A stretch of 64,000 nt of DNA from Sphingomonas aquatilis (lineage in GTDB: Bacteria; Pseudomonadota; Alphaproteobacteria; Sphingomonadales; Sphingomonadaceae): positions 62,001 to 126,000 of the forward strand of contig NZ_JACIDB010000007.1 in NCBI RefSeq assembly GCF_014196115.1, given 5' to 3'. The translations under genes were made by a program, and so were the position numbers. Shown piece by piece: positions 33,055 through 43,193 of the stretch (positions within the stretch are counted from its first letter, which is position 1; every line of letters starts with the position of its first letter). The notes beneath the pieces are model-generated. The model was not told the origin of the DNA. It saw nothing but the letters and a program-made list of their open reading frames with translations, and did not search any database.

Positions 33055-36000
33055 TCAGGCTCCCTGCGGACGGGGCGCATCGCCCTCGCCGTCCGCGTCA
33101 TTGCTGTCATGCGGCCTGTCCTCGACGGGCCGCTTGCCGTCGTGGCCGTGCCCGAACAGGCGCAGCACCACGACGAAGAACATCGGCACGAAGAAGATCG
33201 CGAGCAGCGTCGCCGACAGCATGCCGCCGACCACCGCACGACCGATCGCATTCTGCCCGCCCGCTCCTGCGCCGGTCGAGATCGCCAGTGGCAACACACC
33301 GAAGATGAAGGCGAGGCTGGTCATCAGGATCGGGCGCAGACGCAGCTTGGCCGCCTCCACCGCCGCGTCGAATGGCCGCATGCCTTCGTTGATCCGCTCT
33401 TCGGCAAATTCGACGATCAGGATCGCGTTCTTCGCCGAGACGCCGATCGTCGTGATCAGACCGACCTGCAAATAGATGTCGTTGTTGAGGCCGGTCAGCC
33501 ACGCCGCCAACACCGCACCCGGCACGCCGAGCGGCACCACCAGCATCACCGAAATCGGCACCGACCAGCTTTCGTACAGCGCAGCGAGGCACAGGAACAC
33601 GATCAGCAGCGACAGGCCGTACAGCGCGGGCGCCTGACCGCCGGACAGCCGTTCTTCGAACGACAGCCCCGTCCATTCGAGCGCGGTGCCCGGTGGCAGC
33701 TTGGCGTGAATTTCCTCCATCGCCTGCATCGCCGCACCCGTGCTGAGGCCCGGGCCCGGCGAACCCTGCAACTGCATCGCGGGCTGGCCATTGTAGCGGG
33801 TCAGCTGCACCGGGGCATTCGCCCATTCCAGCGTCGCAAAGGCGGTGAACGGCACCATCTGACCCGTGCCGTTCCGCACGTACAGATCGCCGACATCCTC
33901 CGGGCTGAGGCGATAGGGCGCATCGGCCTGGACGTAGACGCGCTTCACGCGGCCACGATCGATGAAGTCGTTGATATAACCCCCGCCCCACGCCGTCGCG
34001 ATCGTCGAATTGACGTCGGCAAGGTCGAGACCCAGCGCGCGCGCCTTGTCCTCGTCGATCTTCACCTTCAGCTGCGGGGCGTCATCCAGGCTCAGCGGGC
34101 GGACCTGCGCCAGGCGCTTGTCCTGCATCGCCATGCCCAGCATCATGTTGCGGGCCTGCACCAGCTTTTCGTGACCGATGCCGCCGGTGTCGACCAGCTG
34201 CGCATCGAAGCCGGTCGCATTACCCAGTTCCTGCACGGCCGGCGGCACCAGCGCGAAGATCAGCCCGTCCTTATACTGGCTGAACGCGCCCATCGCCCGT
34301 CCGACGATCGCCTGCGCCTTGTTGTCGGCCCCGCTGCGCTCGTCCCACGGCTTCAGGTTCACGAAGACCAGACCGGCATTCTGCCCCTGCCCTGCGAAGC
34401 TGAACCCGTTGATCGTGAACACGCCAGCGACGTTGGCACCTTCGGCGTTCATGAAGTGATCGCGGACGAGGGTAAGCCCCTTGTCGGTGCGCGCGCTCGT
34501 CGCGCCGGCCGGGCCCTGCACCAGCGCCAGCACCGTGCCCTGATCCTCGTCGGGCAGGAAGCCCGAGGGCAGGCGCGTGAACACCAGCACCATGCCGCCG
34601 ACGATCAGCGCATAGACCAACAGCGATCGCTTCCAGCTGCGCGCAGTGCGCTTCACGCCGCCTTCGTACTTCTGCTGACCGCGTTCGAACCGGTCGTTGA
34701 ACCAGCGGAAGAAGCGCGCGAACGGCCCGTTGCCTTCCGCCTTGTCCGGGTCGTGCGGCTTCAGGATCGTCGCGCACAGCGCCGGCGTCAGGATCAGCGC
34801 GACCATGACCGACAGCACCATCGCCGACACGATCGTGATCGAAAACTGGCGATAGATCACGCCGGTCGATCCGCCGAAGAACGCCATCGGCAGGAACACC
34901 GCCGACAGGACGAGGCCGATGCCGATCAGCGCGCCGCTGATCTCGTCCATCGACTTGCGCGCCGCATCCTTGGGGCTGAGATGTTCGGTGACGATCAAAC
35001 GCTCGACGTTCTCGACCACGACGATCGCGTCGTCGACCAGCAGGCCGATGGCGAGCACCATGCCGAACAAGGTCAGCGTGTTGATCGTGAAGCCCGCCAC
35101 CGCCATCACCGCGAAGGTGCCGAGCAGCACCACCGGCACCGCAATCGTCGGGATCAGCGTCGCCCGCCAGTTCTGGAGGAACAGGAACATCACCAGGAAA
35201 ACAAGGACGACCGCCTCGATCAGCGTGTGGATCACCTGCTCCACCGACAGCCGCACGAACGGCGTGGTGTCATAGGGGTAGATGACCTTGACGTCGGCGG
35301 GCAGCGTCTTGCCGATCTCCTGCGCGCGCGCCTTGACCAGCTCCACCGTGTCGAGCGCATTGGCACCCGCGGCAAGGCGCACGCCGAAACCGGACGCGGG
35401 CTTGCCGTTGTACTGGACGTCGAAGCCGTAATTCTCCGCGCCCAGCTCCACCCGCGCCACGTCGCGCAGCCGTACGACGGCGCCCGCGGTGGTGGTCTTC
35501 AACCGGATCGCGCCGAACTGTTCGGGCGTCTGGAGGCGCGACTGCACGCTGACGGTTGCGTTCAGCATCTGCGACTTGGGAGCAGGCTGCGCGCCGATCT
35601 GACCGGCGGACACCTGCGCGTTCTGCGCCTGGACCGCGGACGTCACGTCGGCGACGGTCAGCGCATAGCTGTTGAGCTTGATCGGATCGAGCCAGATGCG
35701 CATCGCATATTGCGCGCCGAACACCTGCAATTCGCCGACGCCGGACACGCGGCTGATCGGATCCTGGAACTTCGACACGACCATGTCGGACAGGTCGGTG
35801 TTGCTGTGCGACCCGTCGGTGGAGACGAGACCGACGTCCAGCAGGAAGCTGGCGGAAGACTTCGTCACCTGAATACCCTGGCGCTGCACCTCCTGCGGCA
35901 ACAGCGGCGTCGCCGCCTGCAGCTTGTTCTGCACCTGCACCTGGGCGATGTCGGGGTTGGTGCCCTGTTCGAAGGTCAGCGTGATCGTCACCGTCCCCGC

Positions 36001-36252
36001 CGAGGAGGACGAGGACGAGAAATAGCGCAGGTTGTCGATGCCCTTCAGCTGCTGCTCGATGATCTGCGTCGTCGTGCGTTCCAGCGTTTCGGCATCGGCA
36101 CCCGGATAGCTCGCGGTGATCGCGACCGCGGGCGGCGCGATTTCCGGAAACTGCGCCACCGGCAGGCTGCGGATCGCGATCGCGCCGGCCAGCATCATGA
36201 CGATGGCGATGACCCATGCGAAGATGGGTCGATCGATGAAATAGCGTGCCAT
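33055..36252 (-). CDS. RND multidrug efflux permease (HAE1 family, AcrB/MexB-like)
   Basis: 1065-residue inner-membrane proton antiporter, the normal size for AcrB homologues. It begins [20 protein letters not shown]; the transmembrane proton relay is in [17 protein letters not shown] (Asp pair), and FLLPxx-type and GFxxxxG motifs of the docking domain are in place (GEYR-independent region not checked). Duplicated porter domains are visible. Neighbours are the membrane-fusion gene 6 bases upstream and the outer-membrane channel immediately downstream, so the operon supplies a whole tripartite pump. Substrates are not predictable from sequence. Confidence 0.96.
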   Translation of the reverse strand: MARYFIDRPIFAWVIAIVMMLAGAIAIRSLPVAQFPEIAPPAVAITASYPGADAETLERTTTQIIEQQLKGIDNLRYFSSSSSSAGTVTITLTFEQGTNPDIAQVQVQNKLQAATPLLPQEVQRQGIQVTKSSASFLLDVGLVSTDGSHSNTDLSDMVVSKFQDPISRVSGVGELQVFGAQYAMRIWLDPIKLNSYALTVADVTSAVQAQNAQVSAGQIGAQPAPKSQMLNATVSVQSRLQTPEQFGAIRLKTTTAGAVVRLRDVARVELGAENYGFDVQYNGKPASGFGVRLAAGANALDTVELVKARAQEIGKTLPADVKVIYPYDTTPFVRLSVEQVIHTLIEAVVLVFLVMFLFLQNWRATLIPTIAVPVVLLGTFAVMAVAGFTINTLTLFGMVLAIGLLVDDAIVVVENVERLIVTEHLSPKDAARKSMDEISGALIGIGLVLSAVFLPMAFFGGSTGVIYRQFSITIVSAMVLSVMVALILTPALCATILKPHDPDKAEGNGPFARFFRWFNDRFERGQQKYEGGVKRTARSWKRSLLVYALIVGGMVLVFTRLPSGFLPDEDQGTVLALVQGPAGATSARTDKGLTLVRDHFMNAEGANVAGVFTINGFSFAGQGQNAGLVFVNLKPWDERSGADNKAQAIVGRAMGAFSQYKDGLIFALVPPAVQELGNATGFDAQLVDTGGIGHEKLVQARNMMLGMAMQDKRLAQVRPLSLDDAPQLKVKIDEDKARALGLDLADVNSTIATAWGGGYINDFIDRGRVKRVYVQADAPYRLSPEDVGDLYVRNGTGQMVPFTAFATLEWANAPVQLTRYNGQPAMQLQGSPGPGLSTGAAMQAMEEIHAKLPPGTALEWTGLSFEERLSGGQAPALYGLSLLIVFLCLAALYESWSVPISVMLVVPLGVPGAVLAAWLTGLNNDIYLQVGLITTIGVSAKNAILIVEFAEERINEGMRPFDAAVEAAKLRLRPILMTSLAFIFGVLPLAISTGAGAGGQNAIGRAVVGGMLSATLLAIFFVPMFFVVVLRLFGHGHDGKRPVEDRPHDSNDADGEGDAPRPQGA

Positions 36253-36258
36253 GGTTCG

Positions 36259-37458
36259 TTACTTCGCCTGGCCCTGCGCCTGCGGCTGCCCTTGCGGACC
36301 GCCGGCAGGCTTGGCGTTCGGATTCCACGGCTCGCCCTTCACCGGCATGCCCGGCCGCAGCATCATGCCGCCTTCGACGATCACCTTGTCGCCGGGCTTC
36401 AGCCCGCCCGTGACGAGCCAGTTGTCGCCAATCGTTCGCGTCGTCTGCAAGCTGCGCGGCTGCACCTTGCCATCGACGCCGATCACCATCGCAGTCGCCT
36501 GACCCTTTTCGTCGCGCGTCACTGCGCGCTGCGGCACCAGCATGCCATTCTGCTTGATGCCCTGCACCAGCGACGCACGCACGAACATGCCCGGCAGCAG
36601 CAACCCGTTGGGATTGGGGAACAGCGCGCGGATCACCTGCGATCCGGTCGTCGGATCGACGGTGACGTCGGCAAAGCGCAATGTCCCCTGCGGGCCATAG
36701 GCCGTGCCGTCCTCCAGCGTCAGCTTCACGGGCGCATTGCCGTCGCGCAGCAGCTGACCGTCCATGATCTGCTGGCGCAGCTTCAGCAGGTCGGCACTCG
36801 ACTGCTGGATATCGACGTACACGGGATCGAGCCGCTGGATCGTCGCCAGCGCCTCGGTCTGCGACGCGGAGACGAGCGCGCCGGTCGTGAACACCGACCG
36901 GCCGATCCTGCCGCCGATCGGCGCGCGGATCGTGGTACGCGCCAGATCGATCTGCGCGGTACGCAGCGCTGCCTGCTGCGCCGCAACGTCGGCGCGCGCC
37001 TGCTGCGCGCTCGTCTGGGCGTTTTCATATTCCTGGCGGGCGATGGCGTTGATCTTGACCAATTCGCCATAGCGGCGCGCCAGCGCCTCGCTCGACGCGA
37101 TCGCAGCACGCGCGCGGGCCAGCGCCGCACGGGCACTGGCGACCTGTGCCTGATAGGGCGCGGAATCGATGCGATACAGCGGCTGGCCTGCGCGGACCAT
37201 GTCGCCTTCGGTGAACAGGCGCGCGCGGATCAGGCCGTTGACCTGCGGCCGCACCTCGGATGTTTCGAAGGCGGTGGTGCGCCCCGGCAATTCGGTGGTC
37301 AGCGTCACCGGCTGTTCGCGCACGACGACATAGCCGACCGTGGGCGGCCCCTGCGGCGCCTGCTGCTGCTGTTGCCCCTTGCCGCCGCAGGCCGTGAGCG
37401 TTCCGCCCAGAACCAGTGCCAACGCTAGCGTCGCCGCGCCGTGTCGCTTATCCGCCAT
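36259..37458 (-). CDS. RND efflux periplasmic adaptor (AcrA/MexA-like lipoprotein)
   Basis: 399 residues with a lipoprotein signal peptide (lipobox LTAC) and then a Gln-rich patch. The lipoyl halves are TTELPGRTTAFETSEVRPQV and APIGGRIGRSVFTTGALVSA, flanking an alpha-hairpin rich in Ala, Arg and Gln; the beta-barrel and membrane-proximal domains follow, ending in a Gln/Pro/Gly-rich tail. The ATG at 37458 is chosen over 37500 because the latter falls into the operator palindrome. First gene of the efflux operon, divergent from a TetR regulator. Confidence 0.94.
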   Translation of the reverse strand: MADKRHGAATLALALVLGGTLTACGGKGQQQQQAPQGPPTVGYVVVREQPVTLTTELPGRTTAFETSEVRPQVNGLIRARLFTEGDMVRAGQPLYRIDSAPYQAQVASARAALARARAAIASSEALARRYGELVKINAIARQEYENAQTSAQQARADVAAQQAALRTAQIDLARTTIRAPIGGRIGRSVFTTGALVSASQTEALATIQRLDPVYVDIQQSSADLLKLRQQIMDGQLLRDGNAPVKLTLEDGTAYGPQGTLRFADVTVDPTTGSQVIRALFPNPNGLLLPGMFVRASLVQGIKQNGMLVPQRAVTRDEKGQATAMVIGVDGKVQPRSLQTTRTIGDNWLVTGGLKPGDKVIVEGGMMLRPGMPVKGEPWNPNAKPAGGPQGQPQAQGQAK

Positions 37459-37484
37459 GCCGAAATGTCCGATTTTGATTTTTT

Positions 37485-37504
37485 GTGAGTGATCGATCAC
37501 TCAC
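37485..37504. promoter_or_regulatory. Perfect 20-bp palindrome, probable TetR operator
   Basis: GTGAGTGATCGATCACTCAC is fully self-complementary. It lies 26 bases upstream of the adaptor ATG and 55 bases upstream of the TetR ATG, in the only gap between the divergent units. Size and symmetry fit a TetR-family operator controlling both directions. Confidence 0.85.
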
Positions 37505-37559
37505 GCTCTGGTACAACCGGATTCGAACGGGCGTCAACCCGTGCCGGGACGAGGATGGA

Positions 37560-38210
37560 ATGAACGACGCGAATTTTTGTTGCACCGCACCCAGGAATAA
37601 AGCGGACGCGCGTCGTGAACGTGTGATCGAGGCTGCTCGCAAGCTCTTCATCGACAAGGGTTTTCACAGCACCGGCATCGCGCAGATCGCAAAAGAATCG
37701 GGCATTGCGGTCGGGCAGCTGTATCGCGACTTTTCTGCCAAAGAGGACATCGTTGCCGCGATCGTCGACGCCGACTGCTGCGCGTTCATGGCGGGCGATT
37801 CGCTGCGCACCGCCATCGAAAACAACGACGCGGCCTTGGTGCGCGACTGGTTGCACCAGTTCATCACCGCAGAGGACGACGAGGAGGACGTCGAAAATTC
37901 GCGCCTGTTCGCGGAAATCGTTGCGGAGGCGGGACGCAACGAACGGATTGCGGCGATCTTTCGCAGAATCAACGACGACGTCCGCGGCCTGATGCTCAAC
38001 GCGTTGGAAATGCTCGCCCCCTCGCCCCGGATGGCGGAACGGCGCGCGGTCCTGTCGGACATGATTTCAACGATGGCGCTCGGCATGCTGCATCAGGAGC
38101 TGATCCGCCGCGATTTCGATCGCGGTCCGCTAGCGCGGGCGTTCATCGTCACGGTCGACCGGGAAATCGACGCAATGCGCGCCGAGGGGACACCAGATCA
38201 GACGATTTGA
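37560..38210 (+). CDS. TetR family regulator of the efflux operon
   Basis: 216 residues. The N-terminal helix-turn-helix spans AARKLFIDKGFHSTGIAQIA and ESGIAVGQLYRDFSAKEDIV. The C-terminal ligand domain is helical with an acidic loop (ITAEDDEEDVEN). Divergent transcription and the shared 20-bp palindrome make it the likely local repressor of the RND pump (AcrR/TtgR-like role). The ATG at 37560 has GAGGATGGA directly upstream; the longer frame crosses the operator. Confidence 0.92.
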   Translation: MNDANFCCTAPRNKADARRERVIEAARKLFIDKGFHSTGIAQIAKESGIAVGQLYRDFSAKEDIVAAIVDADCCAFMAGDSLRTAIENNDAALVRDWLHQFITAEDDEEDVENSRLFAEIVAEAGRNERIAAIFRRINDDVRGLMLNALEMLAPSPRMAERRAVLSDMISTMALGMLHQELIRRDFDRGPLARAFIVTVDREIDAMRAEGTPDQTI

Positions 38211-38222
38211 GCCGAAGCGCTC

Positions 38223-38846
38223 CTAGCGGCTCGGCCACATCGCCAGGCTGGTGTCGACCATCCGCTCGAGCTCGTCGCGCTTGGCGCCCGAGCCCGCCTG
38301 CACCGCCATCCCCTGCAACAGCGCGTAAAGATAGCTGGTAAGACCGCTGATATCGACCGCCGCGGGCAGATCTCCATCCGCCTTTGCCCGCTCGAACCGT
38401 TCGACCAGCGCCGCCTGCGACGAGGCACGGCGCGCGATCATCTCGCCACGGACCGAGTCGGCTTCCGACCCGCAGGGCATGGTGGCGATCACGCCCAGGC
38501 ACCCCTTGGGTTCACCGGGGCTTGTCTGCATCGCCAAGGCGCCGCGCAGGATCGTCTCGGCGACGCCACGCGCGGTCGGCTGCTCCAGCGCCGCGCGCAT
38601 ATATTCCAGCTTTTCCTGCTCGTAGAGGTCGAGCGCCTTGTGAAACAGCGCCTCCTTGTTGCCGAAGGCGGCATACAGGCTGGGGCGCGTGATCCCCATC
38701 GCCTCGGTCAAGTCGGCGAGCGACGTGCCTTCATACCCCTTACTCCAGAAGACGCGCAGCGCTGCGGCAAGGGCCGTATCCGTGCAAAATTCCCGCGGAC
38801 GCCCCTTTGCACACGGGCCGGGTGACGCGGTAAGAACGCTTTCCAT
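38223..38846 (-). CDS. TetR family transcriptional regulator
   Basis: 207 residues. It has an N-terminal GRPREF arm, then LRVFWSKGYEGTSLADLTEA and MGITRPSLYAAFGNKEALFH forming the helix-turn-helix. This subgroup (with GCLGVIAT in the ligand domain) often regulates adjacent oxidoreductases or efflux functions. It is convergent with the efflux TetR gene and 52 bases upstream of its own start a flavoprotein gene ends, so its target is not obvious; it may act elsewhere or on itself. Confidence 0.9.
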   Translation of the reverse strand: MESVLTASPGPCAKGRPREFCTDTALAAALRVFWSKGYEGTSLADLTEAMGITRPSLYAAFGNKEALFHKALDLYEQEKLEYMRAALEQPTARGVAETILRGALAMQTSPGEPKGCLGVIATMPCGSEADSVRGEMIARRASSQAALVERFERAKADGDLPAAVDISGLTSYLYALLQGMAVQAGSGAKRDELERMVDTSLAMWPSR

Positions 38847-38901
38847 ATCGCTCAGTATAGAAAGTCTGGCGCGCCGAACAACACCGTATCGGCACTACCG
38901 C

Positions 38902-40569
38902 TTACGCGGCGCGTTTTCCGGGCTGGCGTTGCCGCGGAGCCGCGCCCTTCGTTCCCATGATCTGCCGCGCGACCGCCTCGGCGATCTTGATACCATCCAC
39001 CGCTGCCGACAGAATGCCGCCGGCATAGCCCGCCCCCTCACCCGCCGGAAACAGACCGATCGTATTGAGGCTCTGCAAATCGTCGCCCCGCGTGATGCGG
39101 ATCGGCGATGAGGTGCGCGTTTCCACCCCCGTCATCACCACATCGGGGTGATCGTAGCCCGCAATCTGCCGTCCGAAGACCGGCAGCGCCTCGCGCATCG
39201 CCGCGATCACGAAATCGGGCAGGCAGGTCGCAAGGTCGGTCGGCGTCACGCCCGGCCGATATGACGGCGCGATCGATCCCAGCGCGGTCGACGGCCGCCC
39301 CGCCAGGAAATCCCCCACCCGCTGCGCCGGCGCCTTGTAGCTCGATCCGCCCGCAACGAACGCCAGTTTCTCGATCTGGCGCTGCAGCGCAATGCCGGCG
39401 AGCGGATCGCCCGGATAATCGCGCGCCGGATCGATCGCGACGACGAAGCCCGAATTGGCGTTGCGCTCGTTGCGCGAATATTGGCTCATGCCGTTGGTGG
39501 CGACCTGCCCTTCCTCGGACGTCGCCGCCACCACCGTGCCGCCGGGACACATGCAGAAGCTGTAGACCGTCCGCCCGTTCGAACAGTGATGCGAAATATG
39601 ATATTCGGCCGCGCCCAGAATGGGATGGCCGGCGTTGGGGCCGAAGCGCGCCTGATCGATCCAGGATTGCGGGTGCTCGATCCGCACGCCGATCGAAAAG
39701 GGCTTGGCCTCGATATAGACGCCCGCCTCGTGCAGCATCGCGAACGTGTCGCGCGCGCTGTGCCCGACGGCGAGCACCACCTGCTCCGCCTCCAGATAGT
39801 CGCCGTTGTGCAGGTGCAGCCCGCGCATCCGGCGCGTGCCATCCGCGTCGACCGCGACGTCGATGCCATCGACGCGGCGTTCGAAGCGATATTCGCCGCC
39901 CAACGCCTCGATCGACGCCCGCATGCTCTCGACCATCGTGACCAGCCGGAACGTGCCGATATGCGGGTGCGCTTCGGTCAGGATTTCCTCGGGCGCGCCC
40001 GCTTTCACGAACTCAGTCAGTACCTTGCGGTCGAGATGCCGAGGATCCTTGATCCGGCTGTAAAGCTTGCCGTCCGAGAACGTGCCCGCCCCGCCCTCAC
40101 CGAACTGGACGTTTGACTCGGGGTTGAGCTCGCTACGCCGCCACAGACCCCAGGTATCCTTGGTCCGCTCGCGCACCACCTTGCCGCGATCGACGATGAT
40201 CGGGCGAAACCCCATCTGGGCGAGGATCAGGCCCGCGAACAGACCGCACGGCCCCGTCCCGATCACCACCGGCCGTGGCCCGCTGTAATCCGCCGGCGCC
40301 TTGGCAACGAAGCGGTAGCCGGTGTCCGGCGTCGGCCCAACGTTGCGGTCGCGGCGGCAGCGGGCCAGCACCGTGCCCTCATTCTTCACCGTCACGTCGA
40401 CGGAATAGACGAGCTGGATGTCCATCTTGTCGCGCGCGTCATTGGCCCGTCGCGCGACCGTATAGCGCACCAGATCGCGCGGCCCGATCCGCAGCCGATC
40501 CCGAATCGCCGCCGCCAGCGCCTCCTCGGGATGATTGAGGGGGAGTTTCAGCTCGTTGATGCGCAGCAT
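38902..40569 (-). CDS. FAD-dependent dehydrogenase of the COG2509 type
   Basis: 555-residue flavoprotein. An N-terminal ferredoxin-like domain (MLRINELKLPLNHPEEAL) precedes the Rossmann core PVVIGTGPCGLFAGLILAQM; the conserved SNVQFGEGGAGTFSDGKLYS and CMCPGGTVVAATSEEGQV blocks and the final GLFPAGEGAGYAGGILSAA FAD loop identify the COG2509 family. The reaction is not known. A longer frame is open to 40698, but homology begins at ATG 40569. No obvious operon partner downstream; an NTF2-like gene ends 52 bases upstream. Confidence 0.9.
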   Translation of the reverse strand: MLRINELKLPLNHPEEALAAAIRDRLRIGPRDLVRYTVARRANDARDKMDIQLVYSVDVTVKNEGTVLARCRRDRNVGPTPDTGYRFVAKAPADYSGPRPVVIGTGPCGLFAGLILAQMGFRPIIVDRGKVVRERTKDTWGLWRRSELNPESNVQFGEGGAGTFSDGKLYSRIKDPRHLDRKVLTEFVKAGAPEEILTEAHPHIGTFRLVTMVESMRASIEALGGEYRFERRVDGIDVAVDADGTRRMRGLHLHNGDYLEAEQVVLAVGHSARDTFAMLHEAGVYIEAKPFSIGVRIEHPQSWIDQARFGPNAGHPILGAAEYHISHHCSNGRTVYSFCMCPGGTVVAATSEEGQVATNGMSQYSRNERNANSGFVVAIDPARDYPGDPLAGIALQRQIEKLAFVAGGSSYKAPAQRVGDFLAGRPSTALGSIAPSYRPGVTPTDLATCLPDFVIAAMREALPVFGRQIAGYDHPDVVMTGVETRTSSPIRITRGDDLQSLNTIGLFPAGEGAGYAGGILSAAVDGIKIAEAVARQIMGTKGAAPRQRQPGKRAA

Positions 40570-40621
40570 GCGGCCCGGATAGCCGATGCGATGGGCGCTC
40601 GCCAGTCCGCGCTGGGATCGC

Positions 40622-40990
40622 CTAGCCGATGCGCGCCGCCTGCCCCGCCACGACGGCCCAGCCGACGCCGGTATTTCGCCAGAGGCGGGTGTAGGCATAA
40701 TGTCCGTCGATCACGGCATCTGCGAACCGACCGATGAGCGTCGCCTTCGTCGTCACGAGCACCATGTCACCGATGACGGTATAGCGGGTGTCGGACAGGT
40801 CGAGGCGGCTCAGTTTCAGCAGGCCCTCGGCATGCGCAGCCAGATCCTGCTCCCGGTTCAGCACGCTGCCGTCCGGTCCGGTGAAGACCAGCGCCGGATC
40901 GATCAGCATCGACAGGGTCGCAACGTCCCCCGCCACCATCGCCGATCGCAACCGTGCCTCGCAGCGTTCGACCTCTGCTACGCCATCCAT
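40622..40990 (-). CDS. NTF2-like (DUF4440/SnoaL-type) protein
   Basis: 122-residue cone-fold protein. ARLRSAMVAGDVATLSMLID and LVFTGPDGSVLNREQDLAAH are typical DUF4440 segments, followed by a DMVLVTTKATLIGRFAD strand. Members bind small ligands or act as steroid-isomerase-like enzymes; the reaction is unknown. GGAGGGTGGC provides a strong Shine-Dalgarno for the ATG at 40990. It follows the Nudix gene by 31 bases, probably one operon. Confidence 0.85.
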   Translation of the reverse strand: MDGVAEVERCEARLRSAMVAGDVATLSMLIDPALVFTGPDGSVLNREQDLAAHAEGLLKLSRLDLSDTRYTVIGDMVLVTTKATLIGRFADAVIDGHYAYTRLWRNTGVGWAVVAGQAARIG

Positions 40991-41021
40991 GCCACCCTCC
41001 TGCGCAACGGCGGCAGCATCG

Positions 41022-41483
41022 CTACCACCGTCCATCGGATACGCTACGGCCCAGCAGCTCGTCCACCCGCCGCCGCGTCGCGGGAGACGCCGCCGCGGGC
41101 AAGGCATCGGTTGGGAAGAAGCTCGCCTCGGCGAGTTCGACGCCAGCGATCTGTGGCGTGTCGGCGGTCGTGCCACGGACGAGCCATACCGTATCGCGCC
41201 GTCCCTCGGCGCGTGCTTCCCATCGTCCGACGACCTCGGCCGCATCCAGCCGACACCCGGTTTCTTCCATCAGCTCGCGCAACGCCGCCGCGATTGGCGC
41301 CTCACCCCGCCCGATGCCGCCGCCCGGCAGCATCCACAGATCGGACCGGCCGTAACGATGCCGCGCCAGCAGCACCCGGCCCGACGCGTCGAACGCCATC
41401 ACCTTCACACCGCGCGTCCGCCACCCGAGCAGCGCCATTGCGCGGCGACGCAAGCGATAGGCGAGATCGATCAGCGGACGCAT
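41022..41483 (-). CDS. Nudix hydrolase
   Basis: 153 residues. A complete Nudix box [20 protein letters not shown] followed by TG (Gx5Ex7REUxEExGU) is present. An N-terminal basic amphipathic helix ([15 protein letters not shown]) precedes [17 protein letters not shown]. The substrate is a nucleoside diphosphate derivative but not predictable. It is divergent from dcd; a link to nucleotide pool cleaning is plausible. Confidence 0.92.
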   Translation of the reverse strand: MRPLIDLAYRLRRRAMALLGWRTRGVKVMAFDASGRVLLARHRYGRSDLWMLPGGGIGRGEAPIAAALRELMEETGCRLDAAEVVGRWEARAEGRRDTVWLVRGTTADTPQIAGVELAEASFFPTDALPAAASPATRRRVDELLGRSVSDGRW

Positions 41484-41574
41484 CCCGTATGTTCTATCGG
41501 TTCGCGCGGGCGTCCGAAAGCTTGCCCTTGCCCGCCGAACCGGCAATGACGCGCGGGTTCAAGGGGAGCCGTTC

Positions 41575-42129
41575 ATGTCCATCCTGTCCGACCGCTGGAT
41601 TCGCGAGGCCGCGCAGACGCAGGCGATGATCGAGCCCTTCGTCGAAAGCCAGCGCCGCGACGGCTGCATCAGCTATGGCCTGTCGTCCTACGGCTATGAC
41701 GCGCGCGTGGCGGATGAGTTCAAGATCTTCACCAACGTCGACAGCGCGGTGGTGGACCCCAAGGACTTCGCGTCGAACAGCTTCGTCGATCGCAAGACCG
41801 ATGTGTGCATCATCCCGCCCAACAGCTTCGCGCTGGCCCGCACGGTCGAATATTTCCGCGTGCCGCGCGACGTGCTCGTGATCTGCCTCGGCAAATCGAC
41901 CTACGCCCGGTGCGGGATCATCGTGAACGTCACGCCGCTGGAGCCGGGCTGGGAAGGCCATGTCACGCTGGAATTCTCCAACACGACCCCGCTGCCCGCC
42001 AAGATCTACGCCAATGAAGGCGCCTGCCAGTTCCTGTTCCTGAAGGGCAACGAGCCCTGCGAGACCAGCTACGCCGACCGCGCCGGCAAATATATGGGCC
42101 AGCGCGGGGTCACTCTGCCCCGCCTGTAA
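41575..42129 (+). CDS. dcd: dCTP deaminase
   Basis: Deaminates dCTP to dUTP, the main route to dTTP in many Gram-negative bacteria. 184 residues, typical of the homotrimeric enzyme. [18 protein letters not shown] at the N-terminus, [40 protein letters not shown] (catalytic Glu in the [16 protein letters not shown] region) and the C-terminal [14 protein letters not shown] lid are intact. GGGGAG lies six bases from the ATG. Convergent hairpin follows. Confidence 0.97.
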   Translation: MSILSDRWIREAAQTQAMIEPFVESQRRDGCISYGLSSYGYDARVADEFKIFTNVDSAVVDPKDFASNSFVDRKTDVCIIPPNSFALARTVEYFRVPRDVLVICLGKSTYARCGIIVNVTPLEPGWEGHVTLEFSNTTPLPAKIYANEGACQFLFLKGNEPCETSYADRAGKYMGQRGVTLPRL

Positions 42130-42158
42130 TCCCCACGGGCCCGCCCCGAGCCGCCCGG

Positions 42159-42177
42159 CCGCGGGGCTACCCCGCGG
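42159..42177. terminator. Hairpin between convergent dcd and TPR gene
   Basis: CCGCGGGG (42159-42166), loop CTA, CCCCGCGG (42170-42177). Very stable but without a T tract. Confidence 0.45.
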
Positions 42178-42178
42178 C

Positions 42179-42526
42179 TCAGCGCGTTGCGAGCGTCGTC
42201 GATGTCAGCCGTGACAGGCCTCGCGTCGCCACGTCATGCGAGGAGAGCACGGCGCCGTTCGGCATATCCATCGCCACCGCCGGCCGCTCCAGGACGCCGC
42301 GATACAGCGCGCGGGCATCCGCCGTCCGCCCCGTGCGCAGATAGGCCGCCGCAAGGTTGAGCATCAGTTCGGGGCGATCCGGAAAAATCCGGCGCTCGGC
42401 CTCGATCTGCTTCGCGGCCGTCGCGAAATCACCAGCTGCGATCGCCTGATAGCCGGTGCGGTCCGCCGCCAGAGCCGGCGTCGCCAGACATGCACCCGCG
42501 AGCATTGCTGCCACCATCACACGCAT
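42179..42526 (-). CDS. Secreted TPR-repeat protein
   Basis: 115-residue precursor with a signal peptide (MRVMVAAMLAGACLATPALA, cleavage after the second ALA). The mature part is about one and a half TPR motifs: YQAIAAGDFATAAKQIEAER and PELMLNLAAAYLRTGRTADA, then a polar tail. Probably a periplasmic scaffold; no specific role recognised. GGAG lies eight bases from the ATG. Upstream are two small inverted repeats (42543-42557 and 42570-42585) that may regulate it. Confidence 0.8.
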   Translation of the reverse strand: MRVMVAAMLAGACLATPALAADRTGYQAIAAGDFATAAKQIEAERRIFPDRPELMLNLAAAYLRTGRTADARALYRGVLERPAVAMDMPNGAVLSSHDVATRGLSRLTSTTLATR

Positions 42527-42566
42527 AGCACCATCTCCTTCCCTGCATGACGTGCAGGTTTCACTT

Positions 42567-43193
42567 TTATGACACTAACGTGTCACTTCGAAGACAGAGT
42601 CGCAAGCGATTTGATCGGCTGTCGGGCGCACCGCTGACGATCCGGTCCCCCAGGCCTGCGTAGAAACCGGCAATATCGTGCAAATGCAGCGCGCTCGGGC
42701 GCAATCGCGCGCCGATCGCATAGCGGCGCAGGTCCGGCGATCCGGCATCCCGCCAACCCGACGTCAGCCAGCGCGCCTGTGGTACATCCCCGCATCCTAC
42801 CCGCCCCGCATCATGAAACAGGCACAGGCGCGACCGTTCGAGGGCGCGCAGTCGCCGCTGGGTCGGGCGTATGTCCCACCCATCCGCTTCGTAAACGGCG
42901 ATCCGTGTTGCGGTATCGGGCTTCAACGTCAGCAGCCGCGGCCGTGGGGCGAGGCATGAGACGTCCAGCAAGACACCCAGAAACCTGTCGAGCTCGCGCA
43001 GGCAATTGCCCACGTAGCGGGCGCGGACCACCGCCTGTGGCCCCTCCACCATGGGATCGGCCCAGGGCGCAAGTCCCGCGATATGACGCGCGCCCTGTTG
43101 CAGCGTCGCATGGGCAAGCGCGACCGACGTTTCCGGAACGGCGGGATAACGGGGCGTTACGCGTGCGGCGACAGCCGACGCTCGGCCCGTCAC
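42567..43193 (-). CDS. Hypothetical protein, coupled to a 67-residue gene
   Basis: 208 residues, GTG start overlapping the stop of the preceding gene in a GTGA arrangement. Codon use is normal for the genome. The N-terminal half is mixed alpha/beta with RYVGNCLRELDRFLGVLLDV and the C-terminal half has ARLRPSALHLHDIAGFYAGL; three Cys-containing stretches (SCLAPRP, LCLFHDA, VGCGDV) are notable. I recognise no family, signal peptide or membrane span. The stop codon lies only 40 bases upstream of the TPR gene start, so the two may share a transcript. Confidence 0.6.
   Translation of the reverse strand: MTGRASAVAARVTPRYPAVPETSVALAHATLQQGARHIAGLAPWADPMVEGPQAVVRARYVGNCLRELDRFLGVLLDVSCLAPRPRLLTLKPDTATRIAVYEADGWDIRPTQRRLRALERSRLCLFHDAGRVGCGDVPQARWLTSGWRDAGSPDLRRYAIGARLRPSALHLHDIAGFYAGLGDRIVSGAPDSRSNRLRLCLRSDTLVS
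42570..42585. promoter_or_regulatory. Operator-like palindrome
   Basis: TGACAC TAAC GTGTCA, a perfect 6-bp inverted repeat with a 4-base centre. It spans the end of the unknown 208-residue gene and sits 44 bases before the TPR gene start. A second inverted repeat CTGCA...TGCAG lies at 42543-42557. Possible binding site for a regulator; no candidate named. Confidence 0.4.

Noticed and set aside
32338..37428. 1696-codon open frame on the plus strand across the efflux operon
   Set aside because: Shadow of the three efflux genes; composition is Arg/His/Gln-rich with no motif, and it crosses three well-supported genes on the other strand.
37515..37530. GATTCGAAC resembling a tRNA T-loop
   Set aside because: No acceptor stem, anticodon arm or CCA context around it; it lies in the TetR gene leader.
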